Of a stretch of DNA of 64,000 nucleotides, positions 1 through 8,376 are shown piece by piece; the first letter of the stretch is position 1, and the number at the start of each line of letters is the position of its first letter. Location: contig CBDCHP010000018.1 in NCBI GenBank assembly GCA_965217265.1, positions 992,001 to 1,056,000 on the forward strand. Direction: 5' to 3'. Made by a program: the position numbers and the translations under genes. Source of the DNA: JAGRGG01 sp965217265. GTDB lineage: Bacteria; Pseudomonadota; Alphaproteobacteria; Geminicoccales; Geminicoccaceae. The notes below the pieces were generated by a model, which worked only from the letters and a program-made list of their open reading frames with translations, was not told the origin of the DNA and did no database searches.

Positions 1-130
1 TAGGCTCCTGTTCGCATAAGTCGGATTGATTTCACCCATGCAGCGAATTAGCACACGATGTGGCAGGTTTGCCTTTGGTCCATGTGTCGACGCATCACCT
101 TAGCCATCGACCCTCTCTCATGAACCGGCC

Positions 131-628
131 TCACGCCACCGGCTGGCCCGGCGCCGGCAGGCGGCGGCGGCGGCGGGCCTGCAAGAAGGCCTCGAAGCGG
201 TTGCCGAGGTAGCGCCCGGCGAAGTAGCCGCCGAGCATGAACGGGATCGAGCCCAGCCACAGGGCGGCGAGCAGGGTCCAGCCCATCTCGGTGATCGAGC
301 CGAGCGAGCCCAAGCGTTCCATCGACCACTCGCCGGTGCAATGCATGACGCCGCAGCCGAGCTGGTAGTAGACAAAGTAGGTCGGCCCCATCGTCAGCGG
401 GTTGACGACGAGGCTGCCGACGACGGCGGGCGGCAGGCTGAGCTTGGGGTTGAAGAAACGGTTCCAGAGCAGGCAGACGCCGAGGCACAGGACGACCTGC
501 AGGCCCACCGTCGGCGAGAAGCCGATCACCGTGCCGATCGCGAGCGAGCGGCCGATCGTGCCCGGCGTGTAGCTGCGCGAGCGCCACGTCCGCAGCAAGG
601 GCCGCATGATCTTGAACTTCATTGGCAC
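131..628 (-). CDS. DUF2062 domain membrane protein
   Basis: This is a 165-residue protein of the DUF2062 family, small inner-membrane proteins of unknown biochemical role. The family look comes from an N-terminal basic stretch, then the run GRSLAIGTVIGFSPTVG, then two hydrophobic segments (about residues 30-60 and 110-135) and a basic Arg-rich tail near residues 150-157. The chosen start is a GTG; an in-frame ATG two codons later (622) is equally possible, with a purine-rich GGCAGG upstream. It lies 91 bases downstream of the CDP-alcohol phosphatidyltransferase on the same strand, so the two may be co-transcribed. No enzymatic motif is visible. The family call is fairly sure; the function is unknown. 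Confidence 0.8.
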   Translation of the reverse strand: MPMKFKIMRPLLRTWRSRSYTPGTIGRSLAIGTVIGFSPTVGLQVVLCLGVCLLWNRFFNPKLSLPPAVVGSLVVNPLTMGPTYFVYYQLGCGVMHCTGEWSMERLGSLGSITEMGWTLLAALWLGSIPFMLGGYFAGRYLGNRFEAFLQARRRRRLPAPGQPVA

Positions 629-719
629 GAACCTGCCCGCCTCAAAACCTCAAGAAGAAAACAACGATCGGGTGAGAGATGCGTTGCGCGGCCGCGAGAA
701 ACAATGCTGAAGCCGCGCC

Positions 720-1295
720 TCAGCCGCGGTTGGTGACGGCCGCACGAATGTTGACCGAGCGCAGAAAGCCCAAGGTGTAGTCTACCCCGGACCAAGCGGT
801 GAACAGGGTGGCGAGCAGCAAGAGGCCGAAGACCACGTCCTCGACCACGGCGCCGGGGGCGAGGCCGAAGACGAGGAACAGGACGACCGTCGCGATCTGG
901 GCGATGCCCTGCACGATCGCCTTCGCCTTGCCGCTCGTCCGCGCCGCCATGGTGATGCCGTGCTGCTGGGCGAAGATGCGCAAGTACGAGACCAGGATGT
1001 CGCGGCTGACGATGATCGCCACCATCCACATCGGCATCCAGCCGGTGTCGAGGAAGGCGAGGAAGACCATGGCGCGATAGAGGCTGTCGGCGAGCGGGTC
1101 GACGATCTTGCCGAAGCTCGACGTCGCGGCGAAGCGCCGCGCCAAGTGTCCGTCGAGCAGATCGGAGCACTCGGCGAGCAGCATGACGAGGAGCGTCGCG
1201 GCAAGCGCCCAGGGTTGGTGCTGCGATAGAAACAGGATGACGAGCGGGCCGGCGAAGATCCGGCCGAGGCTGAGAAGATTGGGCAAGGTGCGCAT
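720..1295 (-). CDS. CDP-alcohol phosphatidyltransferase family protein (PgsA-like)
   Basis: This 191-residue integral membrane enzyme belongs to the family that transfers a phosphatidyl group from CDP-diacylglycerol to an alcohol acceptor at the cytoplasmic membrane. The signature DxxDGxxAR-x8-GxxxDxxxD is complete: Asp45, Asp48, Gly49, Ala52, Arg53, Gly62, Asp66 and Asp70. The opening MRTLPNLLSLGRIFAGP is typical of PgsA-type members, and the length fits the family. Several hydrophobic segments follow the catalytic motif. The acceptor (glycerol-3-phosphate or another alcohol) cannot be read from the sequence, so pgsA is not assigned. The DUF2062 gene downstream on the same strand is its likely operon partner. 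Confidence 0.87.
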   Translation of the reverse strand: MRTLPNLLSLGRIFAGPLVILFLSQHQPWALAATLLVMLLAECSDLLDGHLARRFAATSSFGKIVDPLADSLYRAMVFLAFLDTGWMPMWMVAIIVSRDILVSYLRIFAQQHGITMAARTSGKAKAIVQGIAQIATVVLFLVFGLAPGAVVEDVVFGLLLLATLFTAWSGVDYTLGFLRSVNIRAAVTNRG

Positions 1296-1731
1296 CGAGC
1301 GGGCGGCCTATGCTAGCGGTCTCGTGGCCGCGCCGCGGGCCGGCACGCCGTAGTGGCTGCCGCCTTGGCCCGCGCGACCGCCCCCCGTATGTATGAAACC
1401 ACGCGGGGCCAAGCAAGGGCGACGGTGTCGCGGCGTGACTTTCGTTCGCCGAATAGGCGTTCAACCCACGCAGACATTCGCGTGGACGTGGGTGCGAACT
1501 TCCTCGTACGCGACGCTCGGCCTCGCGGTCGCGGTGGGGGTCATCGAGCCGAGAGGTGAGGCTGGTGCGGCGGTACCGGCGCCCCCAGGCACCGTTGTCG
1601 CCGCTTGAGCGCTACCCGAGTGCGCAGATGGGCCGATATCCCCGTCTTGCGGCCGACACGCGACGGACGCAAGCTTAGATCATCGGGCATAATTGCCCCA
1701 ATCGGGCAACGGGCGGGGATAGGGAGAAACG
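1296..1731. other. intergenic region, no convincing gene
   Basis: This 436-base spacer lies between two divergent genes. Short open frames exist (for example 1393-1608 on the plus strand, 71 codons), but they lack a good ribosome binding site and have Arg-rich composition typical of out-of-frame GC-rich DNA. A purine stretch, GGATAGGGAGAAACG, at about 1717-1731 is the likely ribosome binding site of the lipoprotein gene that follows. Promoters for both neighbours must lie here, but no clear -35/-10 pair was found. Confidence 0.4.
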
Positions 1732-2601
1732 ATGTTGAGCACGCGATTGGGCGGATCGTCGAAGTGGGCGGCGGCCTTCATCGTCGTCGCCGGCTGCGGC
1801 GGGGGCGACGACGGCTTCGACAGTCGTCCCGGCTTCGGGCCGGGCGGCGACGTCACCTTGAGCGAGGCCGTCCAATTCGACCGGGGCACCGACGCGCAAC
1901 GGCAGGAAACGCTGCTGGGCGACGAGGCCGAGGTCGACTTCGCGTCGAGCGCCTTCGACATCCGCGTCCGGGTCGATCGCGGATCGAACCAGACGTTCGA
2001 GGACAACGACTTCGTCACCGACGACCTGCCGACCGGGATCGAGGCCTACGAGGCCGACAACGGCACCGATTTCCTCTTCATCTCGCCGGTCGGCAGCGGC
2101 AACGACCAACTCGACTACGCCGCCTACGGCTTTTGGGGCTACACCGACACGCGCGGCGTCGTCTCGTTCGGCACCCCGATCGACGTCGACGACGCCGGGA
2201 GCTTCTACCTCGGCCGGCGCAGCAGCGGCGGCGACGTGCCGCGCTCCGGCTTTGCCACCTATCTCGGCAGCGCGATCGCGGGCGCGTTCGAGGGCGACAG
2301 CATGGAGGCCGTCCTGACCGGCACGTTTCGCGCTGACGCCGACTTCGCCGACGATACGATCGCGGCCGAGATGAACCTGCGCGACGTCGCCGAGGATCAG
2401 ACCTGGGGCACGATCCAGACCGACCCGATGCGGATCTCCGGCAGCCGCTTCAACGGCGGCGCGTTCGCTGTCGAGCGCGACCTGGACGGGGATCTGGAAG
2501 GCGCCTTCTACGGCCCCGACGCCGACGAGGTCGCCGGCAGCTTTCGCTTAGAGGACGGCCGGGACGGCACGGTGCTGGGCTCGTTCGGGGGAGATCGTTA
2601 A
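1732..2601 (+). CDS. TbpB-like beta-barrel lipoprotein
   Basis: This 289-residue secreted lipoprotein has a signal peptide ending in the lipobox VVAGC with Cys22, followed by a Gly/Asp-rich linker. The C-terminal third carries the hallmark of the transferrin-binding-protein B barrel family: GAFYGPDADEVAGSFRLE at about 261-278, followed by a terminal LGSFGG. In that family the motif closes an eight-stranded surface barrel. Members include metal- or haem-scavenging receptors but also many proteins of unknown ligand. There is no TonB receptor or Slam-type translocator next to it, so iron uptake is not supported by context. The gene converges on the GatZ gene, with a terminator-like repeat between them. 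Confidence 0.72.
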   Translation: MLSTRLGGSSKWAAAFIVVAGCGGGDDGFDSRPGFGPGGDVTLSEAVQFDRGTDAQRQETLLGDEAEVDFASSAFDIRVRVDRGSNQTFEDNDFVTDDLPTGIEAYEADNGTDFLFISPVGSGNDQLDYAAYGFWGYTDTRGVVSFGTPIDVDDAGSFYLGRRSSGGDVPRSGFATYLGSAIAGAFEGDSMEAVLTGTFRADADFADDTIAAEMNLRDVAEDQTWGTIQTDPMRISGSRFNGGAFAVERDLDGDLEGAFYGPDADEVAGSFRLEDGRDGTVLGSFGGDR

Positions 2602-2748
2602 CACGCTTCGCGTGCGCTGGCGCGCGGCCTTTTTTCTTCCTTTTTTGCAACTTTGGCCGGGGCTGGCTTCGGCGTTGAAGTCAAGTTCGAGGACAGATAG
2701 CAAAAAAGAGAAAAAGAAGCCCGCGCGGCGGCGCACGCGAAGCATTCA
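2600..2748. repeat. palindromic terminator-like repeat, family A (full copy)
   Basis: The left arm reads ACGCTTCGCGTGCGC and then GCGCGCGGCCTTTTTTC. The right arm is close to its reverse complement, with GAAGCCCGCGCGGCGG and then CGCACGCGAAGC. Each arm has a GC stem followed by a T-run on its own outgoing strand, as expected for a bidirectional intrinsic terminator between convergent genes. The centre is more diverged than in other copies. Confidence 0.7.
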
Positions 2749-4017
2749 ACGTACCGCCCCGGCGTAACGCTCGACGACCCGCCGAACGCGCGCCTCGATC
2801 AGCCCTTGCGGCGTCACGTCCCGATCGACCGCGCCGACGGCGAACAGGTCGGGAAAGGCGCGGCGAACGAGTGCCGGCGGCAGGTCGATCGCAGTCAGGT
2901 TTCGCATCAGCCGGGCCACGGCCGCCTTGACCGCGGGCTTGCCCCAGTAGTAGCGGCAGCGGTCGCTGAGGCCGAAGCGGCGGGCGAGGCGCTGGGCTCG
3001 TGCGTCGCCGGTAAGGTAGCCGCGCCACGCGCCGTCGTCGGCCAGCATCGCCGCCTCCAGCGCCTCGAACACGTCGGCCCGCCCCTCCTTCGGCAGCAGT
3101 TCCGCCTCGATCGAATCGAGGCCGTCGAGCGCCTCGCGGTAGGCGAAGGTCAGTTCCGGGCCCACCTTGAGGATGGCAAAGCGCGCCCGGACCAGGGCGT
3201 TCAGCGCCACTTTGTCCTGGTAGTCGGTCGAGTGCGCCTCGAAGACGAGGTTCGGGTAGGGGTCGAGCGCCGCCGTCAGCGGCCGGGCCGCCTCGGGCGC
3301 GAAGCGGTGGACGGCGTCGTCGCCGAACTCGACGCCCGGCTGCGCCACGACCGCGACGATCCGCGCCGTCGCGTCCGCGACCCCGGCGGCGGCGAAGGCC
3401 TCGCGGTGCAGGTCGAGGGTGCGCTCGACCTCGGCCGGGTCGCTGAGTACGAGTTCGCCCGTGTCCTCCCTGACCCCGCCCGGCGGCGGCACCTCGGTGC
3501 CGATGACGTAGGCCGGCGGCACCCCCTTCCCGCCTGCTCGCCACGCCGCCTCGGCCGCCGCCGCCAACGCCGCCGCGCGCTTCGCGATCGTCGCGGGCGG
3601 CAGGGGTATCGGGTCGTCGGCGCAGGCCATCGAGGCGTCGAGGTGGATCTTGGTGAAACCGGCCCCGACATAGTCGGCGACGAGGCGGCGGGCGTTCGCC
3701 ATCGCCGCCGCCGCCGGCCCCCGTCGCCAGGGGTTGGGGCCGAGGTGGTCGCCGCCGAGCACGACGGCGTCGGGCCCGAGCCCGGCCCGCTCGATCCTGC
3801 GCCGCAGGTCGGCGGCGAAGGCGGCCGGGGTCAGCCCGGTGTAACCGCCCTCCTGGTTGACTTGGTTGCAGGTCGCCTCGACCAGGAGCGGGCGCTCGAA
3901 TCCGCGGGCGGCGCGCAGGCAGACGTCGAGGACGACGGGGTGCGCCGTGCAGGCGGCGACGAGCCCGCCCCCTTCGTCCTTGGCAGTGCGCAAGACCGTG
4001 GCGAAATCCGGCATCAC
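2746..4017 (-). CDS. gatZ: GatZ/KbaZ family protein (tagatose-bisphosphate aldolase subunit or tagatose-6-phosphate 4-epimerase)
   Basis: The 423-residue product matches the GatZ/KbaZ family along its length. Visible family stretches are LVEATCNQVNQEGGYTG near residues 46-62, LGGDHLGPNPW near 87-97, TKIHLDASMACADD near 121-134, and YVIGTEVPPPGG near 169-180. GatZ was first described as the non-catalytic partner of the aldolase GatY. In some alphaproteobacterial polyol pathways, GatZ homologues have been reported to work alone as D-tagatose-6-phosphate 4-epimerases. No GatY/KbaY is present here, which favours the stand-alone role by inference. The gene follows the PfkB kinase with a 4-base overlap, so kinase and epimerase or aldolase steps would be coupled. 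The start ATG at 4017 overlaps the kinase stop. Confidence 0.85.
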   Translation of the reverse strand: MMPDFATVLRTAKDEGGGLVAACTAHPVVLDVCLRAARGFERPLLVEATCNQVNQEGGYTGLTPAAFAADLRRRIERAGLGPDAVVLGGDHLGPNPWRRGPAAAAMANARRLVADYVGAGFTKIHLDASMACADDPIPLPPATIAKRAAALAAAAEAAWRAGGKGVPPAYVIGTEVPPPGGVREDTGELVLSDPAEVERTLDLHREAFAAAGVADATARIVAVVAQPGVEFGDDAVHRFAPEAARPLTAALDPYPNLVFEAHSTDYQDKVALNALVRARFAILKVGPELTFAYREALDGLDSIEAELLPKEGRADVFEALEAAMLADDGAWRGYLTGDARAQRLARRFGLSDRCRYYWGKPAVKAAVARLMRNLTAIDLPPALVRRAFPDLFAVGAVDRDVTPQGLIEARVRRVVERYAGAVR

Positions 4018-4967
4018 GTCCGCTCCTTCAGGGTCAGGCGTCGCGCTTCAAGAACGTCGAGCCGGGCGTTGCCCTCCATCGGGCCAAGCGCACCCACCGC
4101 GAGCGCGCCCGCGACGTTGGCGAGCCGCAGGCCTGCGCCGAGCGGCATCCCCCGGATCATCCGGCAGGCGACGAAGGTAGCGCCGCAGGCGTCGCCAGCC
4201 CCCGTCGGGTCGACCTCCTCGACCGTATAGGCGGGTGTGCGGGCGGTCGTTTGGCGGTCGACGTAGAGCGTGCCGGCGGCACCATCCTTGACGAGGACAA
4301 AGCGCGCCCGGCCATGTTCGAGCAGGTCCCGCGCCGCCGCCTCGACGTCGAGCCCCGGCGCCAGCCACGCCAGGTCGTCGCGGCTCGGCAAGAGGACGTC
4401 GGCCTCGGCGACGAGGCGGCGCAGCGCCGCCGCGACCGCGTCGTCCTTGACCAGCTCCTTGCGCACGTTCGGGTCGAGCGAGAGGACGGCACCAGCCCCG
4501 CGCGCGAGGTCGAGCGCCCGAAGGGTCGCGGCGACCGCCCCCGGCGCGAACAGGGACGAGCCCATGACGTGCAGGACGCGGCAGCCTTGAAAGGCCGCCG
4601 GGTCGACGTCGCCGGGGCCGAGCGCACCCGGCGCCGCGCCCGCGACGTTGAAGACGAAGTCGCGCCCGCCGTCCTGCGTGTAGCAGACGAAGGCGCTGCC
4701 GGTCGGGAGCGTCGGGTGGCGGCGAATGAAGCCGGTCTCGACGCCGGCCTCGGCAAGACGTTCCAGATTGAGGTCGCCGAAGCCGTCCTCACCCACGACC
4801 GCGATCAGCGTCGTCTCAACACCGCAGCGTGCCGCCTGATCGGCGAAGATCGCCGGGGCGCCGCTCGGGTACGGCCCGGCCCAGAGGCCCGGCGCGTCGA
4901 GGCCCTGGCCTGGCTCGGTCGCTACGATCTCGACCAGCACTTCGCCGATCACCACCAGTTCCGCCAC
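4014..4967 (-). CDS. PfkB-family sugar kinase (candidate tagatose kinase)
   Basis: This cytoplasmic ribokinase/PfkB-family kinase phosphorylates a ketose or similar sugar. It has the N-terminal glycine-rich opening VVIGEVLVEI. The C-terminal signature DPTGAGDACGATFVA lies near residue 250 and carries the catalytic Asp of the GAGD motif. I place the start at the GTG at 4967 (317 residues), which puts the beta strand VVIGE at the N-terminus with an AAAGGGGG stretch upstream. A longer frame reaches 5042, but its first 25 residues look non-family. Overlap with the GatZ gene points to D-tagatose as a plausible substrate; that is inference. The gene is divergent from the SorC regulator. Confidence 0.83.
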   Translation of the reverse strand: MAELVVIGEVLVEIVATEPGQGLDAPGLWAGPYPSGAPAIFADQAARCGVETTLIAVVGEDGFGDLNLERLAEAGVETGFIRRHPTLPTGSAFVCYTQDGGRDFVFNVAGAAPGALGPGDVDPAAFQGCRVLHVMGSSLFAPGAVAATLRALDLARGAGAVLSLDPNVRKELVKDDAVAAALRRLVAEADVLLPSRDDLAWLAPGLDVEAAARDLLEHGRARFVLVKDGAAGTLYVDRQTTARTPAYTVEEVDPTGAGDACGATFVACRMIRGMPLGAGLRLANVAGALAVGALGPMEGNARLDVLEARRLTLKERT

Positions 4968-5019
4968 CGCCGGGGGCCCCCTTTCGCGTCCGGCTTGCAC
5001 CGCCAGCGATGAAAGCGTA

Positions 5020-5048
5020 GCATTTGCCCTTAAATAAAGCAATTGCCC
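5020..5048. promoter_or_regulatory. candidate SorC operator, direct repeat
   Basis: Two ten-base copies, GCATTTGCCC (5020-5029) and GCAATTGCCC (5039-5048), differ at one position. They are 19 bases apart start to start, about two helical turns. They sit in the short AT-rich spacer between the divergent PfkB kinase and the SorC regulator, just upstream of the regulator's ribosome binding site AAGGAGG. Binding by the adjacent regulator is inference. Confidence 0.4.
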
Positions 5049-5061
5049 GGCAAGGAGGCGG

Positions 5062-5997
5062 ATGCACGGTCCCGAGGGGCGCCTGGACGCGGCGGCGCGT
5101 GCGGCGTGGCTCTACTACATCCACGGCCGCACCCAGGACGAGATCGCGGGGCGCTTGGGCGTCTCGCGCCAGAGCGTGCAGCGCCTCGTGGCGCTGGCGG
5201 TCGCTGAGGGGCTGATCAAGTTCCGCCTCGACCACCCGCTGGCATCCTGCATGGAGCTCGCCGAGCGCCTGCGCGGGCGCTTCGGGCTCGACCTCGCCGA
5301 GGTGGCGCCGCAAGGCGAGGGCGCGCTCGGCACGGCGATCGTGGCGGCGCAGGTCCTGGAGGGGCGCTTCGCCTCCAAGGCGCCGGTCGTGATCGGCGTC
5401 GGCACCGGCCGGGCACTTCGGGCCGCGACGGCGCAGATGCCGCGGTTGGCGCGGCCGCAGCACAAGATCGTTTCAATCGTCGGCAACACCTCGCGCGACG
5501 GGCGGGTGAGCCCCTACGAGGTGGCGCAGCACTTGGCCGAGCGCATCGGCGCCGCCTGCTACCCCATGCCGACCCCCGTCGCCGCCGCGACCCCGGACGA
5601 CCGCGGGCGGATGCAAGCGCAGTCGGCCTGGCGCTCGATCCAAGCGCTCGCGCGCGAGGCGCACGCCGTCTTCGTCGGCGTCGGCCATATCGGCGCCGAC
5701 GCGCCCTTGCGCCTCGACGACTTCGTCGACGACGCGGAGATGGCGGGCCTCGTGCGCGCGGGTGCCGTCGGCGAGATCGCTGCTTGGCCTTTCGACGCGC
5801 ACGGCCGCATCCTCGACCACGCCTACGTCGCCCGCTTGCCGGGCCTCGACTTGCGCGACCTCAAGGGCGTGCCGACGATCGGCGTCGCCGCCGGGCCGCA
5901 CAAGGTCGAGGCGCTCAAGGCGGCGCTCAAGGGCGGACTGCTCACCGGCCTCGTCACCGACGAGCCGACGGCGGCGGCCCTCGTCGAGGGGGCTTGA
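5062..5997 (+). CDS. SorC-family transcriptional regulator
   Basis: This 311-residue regulator has an N-terminal helix-turn-helix at about residues 20-50, with the recognition region GRTQDEIAGRLGVSRQSVQR. The sugar-binding SorC/DeoR-sensor domain covers the rest; VVIGVGTGRALRAA (near 108-121) and the later FVGVGHIGAD match the sugar-phosphate-binding fold. Members of this family control sugar and polyol operons and respond to a phosphorylated intermediate. An AAGGAGG sequence lies just before the ATG. It sits between the divergent kinase/GatZ pair and the transporter operon, so it most likely regulates both; that is inference from position. Confidence 0.87.
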   Translation: MHGPEGRLDAAARAAWLYYIHGRTQDEIAGRLGVSRQSVQRLVALAVAEGLIKFRLDHPLASCMELAERLRGRFGLDLAEVAPQGEGALGTAIVAAQVLEGRFASKAPVVIGVGTGRALRAATAQMPRLARPQHKIVSIVGNTSRDGRVSPYEVAQHLAERIGAACYPMPTPVAAATPDDRGRMQAQSAWRSIQALAREAHAVFVGVGHIGADAPLRLDDFVDDAEMAGLVRAGAVGEIAAWPFDAHGRILDHAYVARLPGLDLRDLKGVPTIGVAAGPHKVEALKAALKGGLLTGLVTDEPTAAALVEGA

Positions 5998-6025
5998 CAA
6001 GCGGCGGCGAAGCAACCAAAGATCG

Positions 6026-6050
6026 GCCCAAATCTTGGGCGATAGCCCAA
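6026..6050. promoter_or_regulatory. inverted repeat upstream of smoE (operator or weak terminator)
   Basis: GCCCAAATCTTGGGC (6026-6040) is a perfect 6-bp inverted repeat with a 3-base loop, followed four bases later by a third half-site GCCCAA (6045-6050). It lies between the regulator stop and the ribosome binding site GGGAGG of the binding-protein gene. It could be an operator for a polyol-responsive regulator. There is no T-run, so a terminator role is less likely. Confidence 0.35.
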
Positions 6051-6073
6051 AACCATCTGGGAGGCATGTAAGA

Positions 6074-7381
6074 ATGAGACTGCGCTCAGCCGCGGCCGCG
6101 GCGGCCGTCCTGCTCGGCACGACCGGGCTGGTCCGGGCCGAGACCCTGACCGTCGCCACGGTCAACAACTCCGACATGATCATCATGCAAAAGCTCTCAT
6201 CATCCTGGGAGAAGGAGAACGGTAACACGCTCAACTGGGTGGTCTTGGAGGAGAACGTCCTGCGCCAGCGGGTGACGACCGACATCGCGACCAGCGGCGG
6301 CCAGTTCGACGTCATCACGGTCGGCTCCTACGAGGCGCCGATCTGGGGCGCGCAGGGTTGGCTCGTGCCCTTGGACGACCTCGGCGACGATTATGACTAC
6401 GACGACATCTTCGAGACGGTGAAGGCGGGCCTCAGCAACGACGGCACCCTCTACGCCGTGCCGTTCTACGCCGAGAGCAGCTTCACCTTCTACCGCAAGG
6501 ACCTGTTCGAGGCGGCCGGGATCGAGATGCCCGACAAGCCGACCTACGATCAGATCAAGGAGTATGCGGCGACGCTGCACGACCCGAACAACGGCGTCTA
6601 CGGCGTCTGCCTGCGCGGCAAGCCCGGCTGGGGCGAGAACATGGCGTTCTTGACCACGATGGTGAACGCCTACGGCGGGCGCTGGTTCGACGAGAACTGG
6701 GAGCCGCAGCTGACCTCCGAGGCATGGGAGAAGGCCGTCAGCGACTACGTCATGCTGCTCAACGAGTACGGCCCGCCCGGGGCCGCCTCGAACGGCCACA
6801 ACGAGAACCGGGCACTCTTCGCGTCCGGCAACTGCGCCATGTGGATCGACGCCACCTCGGCCGCCGGCTACATCTTCAACCCGAACGAGAGTCAGGTCGC
6901 CGACAAGACCGCCTTCACCTCGGCGCCGACCGAGGCGAGCGACAAGGGCACGGGCTGGTTCTGGGCGTGGTCGCTTGCCGTCCCCGCCTCGTCCACCAAG
7001 GTCGACGCGGCGAAGGACTTTCTGAAGTGGGCGACGTCGAAAGAGTACATCGCGATGGTCGGCGAGGAGGAGGGCTGGGTCTCCGCCCCGCCCGGCACCC
7101 GCAAGAGCACTTACGCGACCGAGGCCTACGTCGAGGCCGCCCCGTTCGCCGGCAGCGTCGAGGACGCGATCGTCAGCGCTGATCCTTCCGACGCGACGAT
7201 GGAGCCCGTGCCCTACACCGGCGTGCAATACGTGGCGATCCCCGAGTTCCAGGGGATCGGCACGCAGGTCGGCCAGACGATCGCGGCGGCGCTGTCGGGC
7301 CAGATGAGCGTCGATCAGGCGCTGCAATCGGCGCAGCGGGCAACCGAGCGCACGATGAGCCAAGCCGGCTACCCGAAGTAG
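6074..7381 (+). CDS. smoE: polyol ABC transporter substrate-binding protein (SmoE-like)
   Basis: This 435-residue periplasmic binding protein captures a sugar alcohol for the ABC importer encoded downstream. The signal peptide MRLRSAAAAAAVLLGTTGLV ends at about residue 22 (AxA-type cleavage before ETLTVA). The mature protein shares long stretches with the sorbitol/mannitol-binding protein SmoE: VATVNNSDMI, LEENVLRQRVTTDIATSGGQ, the LRGKPGWGENMAF region, and VAIPEFQGIGTQVGQ near the C-terminus. I chose the ATG at 6074 because it follows the ribosome binding site GGGAGG and begins the signal peptide; the same frame is open further upstream inside the regulator gene. A stable stem-loop follows the gene. 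The exact ligand may be another hexitol or pentitol. Confidence 0.92.
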   Translation: MRLRSAAAAAAVLLGTTGLVRAETLTVATVNNSDMIIMQKLSSSWEKENGNTLNWVVLEENVLRQRVTTDIATSGGQFDVITVGSYEAPIWGAQGWLVPLDDLGDDYDYDDIFETVKAGLSNDGTLYAVPFYAESSFTFYRKDLFEAAGIEMPDKPTYDQIKEYAATLHDPNNGVYGVCLRGKPGWGENMAFLTTMVNAYGGRWFDENWEPQLTSEAWEKAVSDYVMLLNEYGPPGAASNGHNENRALFASGNCAMWIDATSAAGYIFNPNESQVADKTAFTSAPTEASDKGTGWFWAWSLAVPASSTKVDAAKDFLKWATSKEYIAMVGEEEGWVSAPPGTRKSTYATEAYVEAAPFAGSVEDAIVSADPSDATMEPVPYTGVQYVAIPEFQGIGTQVGQTIAAALSGQMSVDQALQSAQRATERTMSQAGYPK

Positions 7382-7398
7382 GCCACCACGACGCGAAG

Positions 7399-7423
7399 CC
7401 CCCCGCGCCCCCGGCGCGGGGGG
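7399..7423 (+). terminator. stem-loop between binding protein and permease genes
   Basis: CCCCCCGCGCC (7399-7409) pairs perfectly with GGCGCGGGGGG (7413-7423) across a three-base loop. No clean T-run follows directly. Such intercistronic hairpins after binding-protein genes usually protect the upstream mRNA or partly terminate, giving more binding protein than permease. Confidence 0.7.
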
Positions 7424-7451
7424 CGAACCCCTCTTTTCGGGGTCTGCCCTC

Positions 7452-8366
7452 ATGTCCACTGCCACCGTCGATCGGGCCGCGCCGGCCAAGACGAAAACAG
7501 GTCCGGGCCACGGCGTCGCGACGACGCCGCTCTTGGCACCCGCGGTTGCCAGCCTGTTGATCTGGATGATCGTCCCGCTGGTGATGACGGTCTGGTTCAG
7601 CTTTCAGTACTACAACTTGTTGAACCCGACGATCTCGGGCTTCGCCGGCTGGGAGAACTACACCTACCTCCTGACCGACCCGGCGCTGATCACGTCGATG
7701 TTCAACACGCTTCTCCTCGTCGGCTGGGTGCTGATTATCTCGGTCGTCGGCGGCACGCTGCTCGCCGTCCTCCTCGACCAGGACTTCTACGGCCAGGGGA
7801 TCGCGCGCCTCCTCGTCATTGCGCCCTTCTTCGTCATGCCGACCGTGAGCGCATTGATCTGGAAGAACATGCTCATGCACCCGGTGAACGGCGTCTTCGC
7901 CTGGATCACGCAGAGCCTGGGCCTCGGCACGATCGACTGGTTCACCACCCTGCCGCTCACCTCGATCATCATCATCGTCGCGTGGCAGTGGACGCCGTTC
8001 GCGACCTTGATCCTTCTGACCGCGATCCAGTCGCTCGACGAGGAGCAGAAGGAGGCGGCGAGGATGGACGGCGCTGGGCCGTTCTCGATGTTCTTCTTCA
8101 TCATTCTGCCGCATCTGAGCCGGGCGATCGCGGTCGTCGTCATGATCGAGACGATCTTCCTCCTCACCGTCTTCGCCGAGATCTTCGTCACCACCTCGGG
8201 CGGTCCCGGCGTCGCCTCCACCAACCTCGCCTACCTGATCTACATCCGAGCCCTGCTCGAATTCGACGTCGGCGGCGCCTCGGCCGGCGGCGTAATCGCG
8301 ATCATCCTCGCCAACATCGTCGCCTTCTTCCTCATCCGCACCGTCGCCCGCACGCTCGACCAGTAG
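7452..8366 (+). CDS. smoF: polyol ABC transporter permease (SmoF-like)
   Basis: This 304-residue inner-membrane permease of the MalF/UgpA class has six predicted hydrophobic segments after a cytoplasmic N-terminus of about 27 residues. The EAA loop that contacts the ATPase is visible as EAARMDGAGPFSMFFFIILP at about residues 200-219. It pairs with the MalG-type permease that starts 10 bases downstream. The order binding protein, permease, permease, ATPase, dehydrogenases is that of the sorbitol/mannitol smo operons of alphaproteobacteria. The substrate specificity is inherited from the binding protein. Confidence 0.9.
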   Translation: MSTATVDRAAPAKTKTGPGHGVATTPLLAPAVASLLIWMIVPLVMTVWFSFQYYNLLNPTISGFAGWENYTYLLTDPALITSMFNTLLLVGWVLIISVVGGTLLAVLLDQDFYGQGIARLLVIAPFFVMPTVSALIWKNMLMHPVNGVFAWITQSLGLGTIDWFTTLPLTSIIIIVAWQWTPFATLILLTAIQSLDEEQKEAARMDGAGPFSMFFFIILPHLSRAIAVVVMIETIFLLTVFAEIFVTTSGGPGVASTNLAYLIYIRALLEFDVGGASAGGVIAIILANIVAFFLIRTVARTLDQ

Positions 8367-8376
8367 GAAGGGGGCC

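Noticed and set aside
1393..1608. Possible 71-codon gene in the 1296-1731 spacer
   Set aside because: No ribosome binding site, Arg-rich product, no family features.
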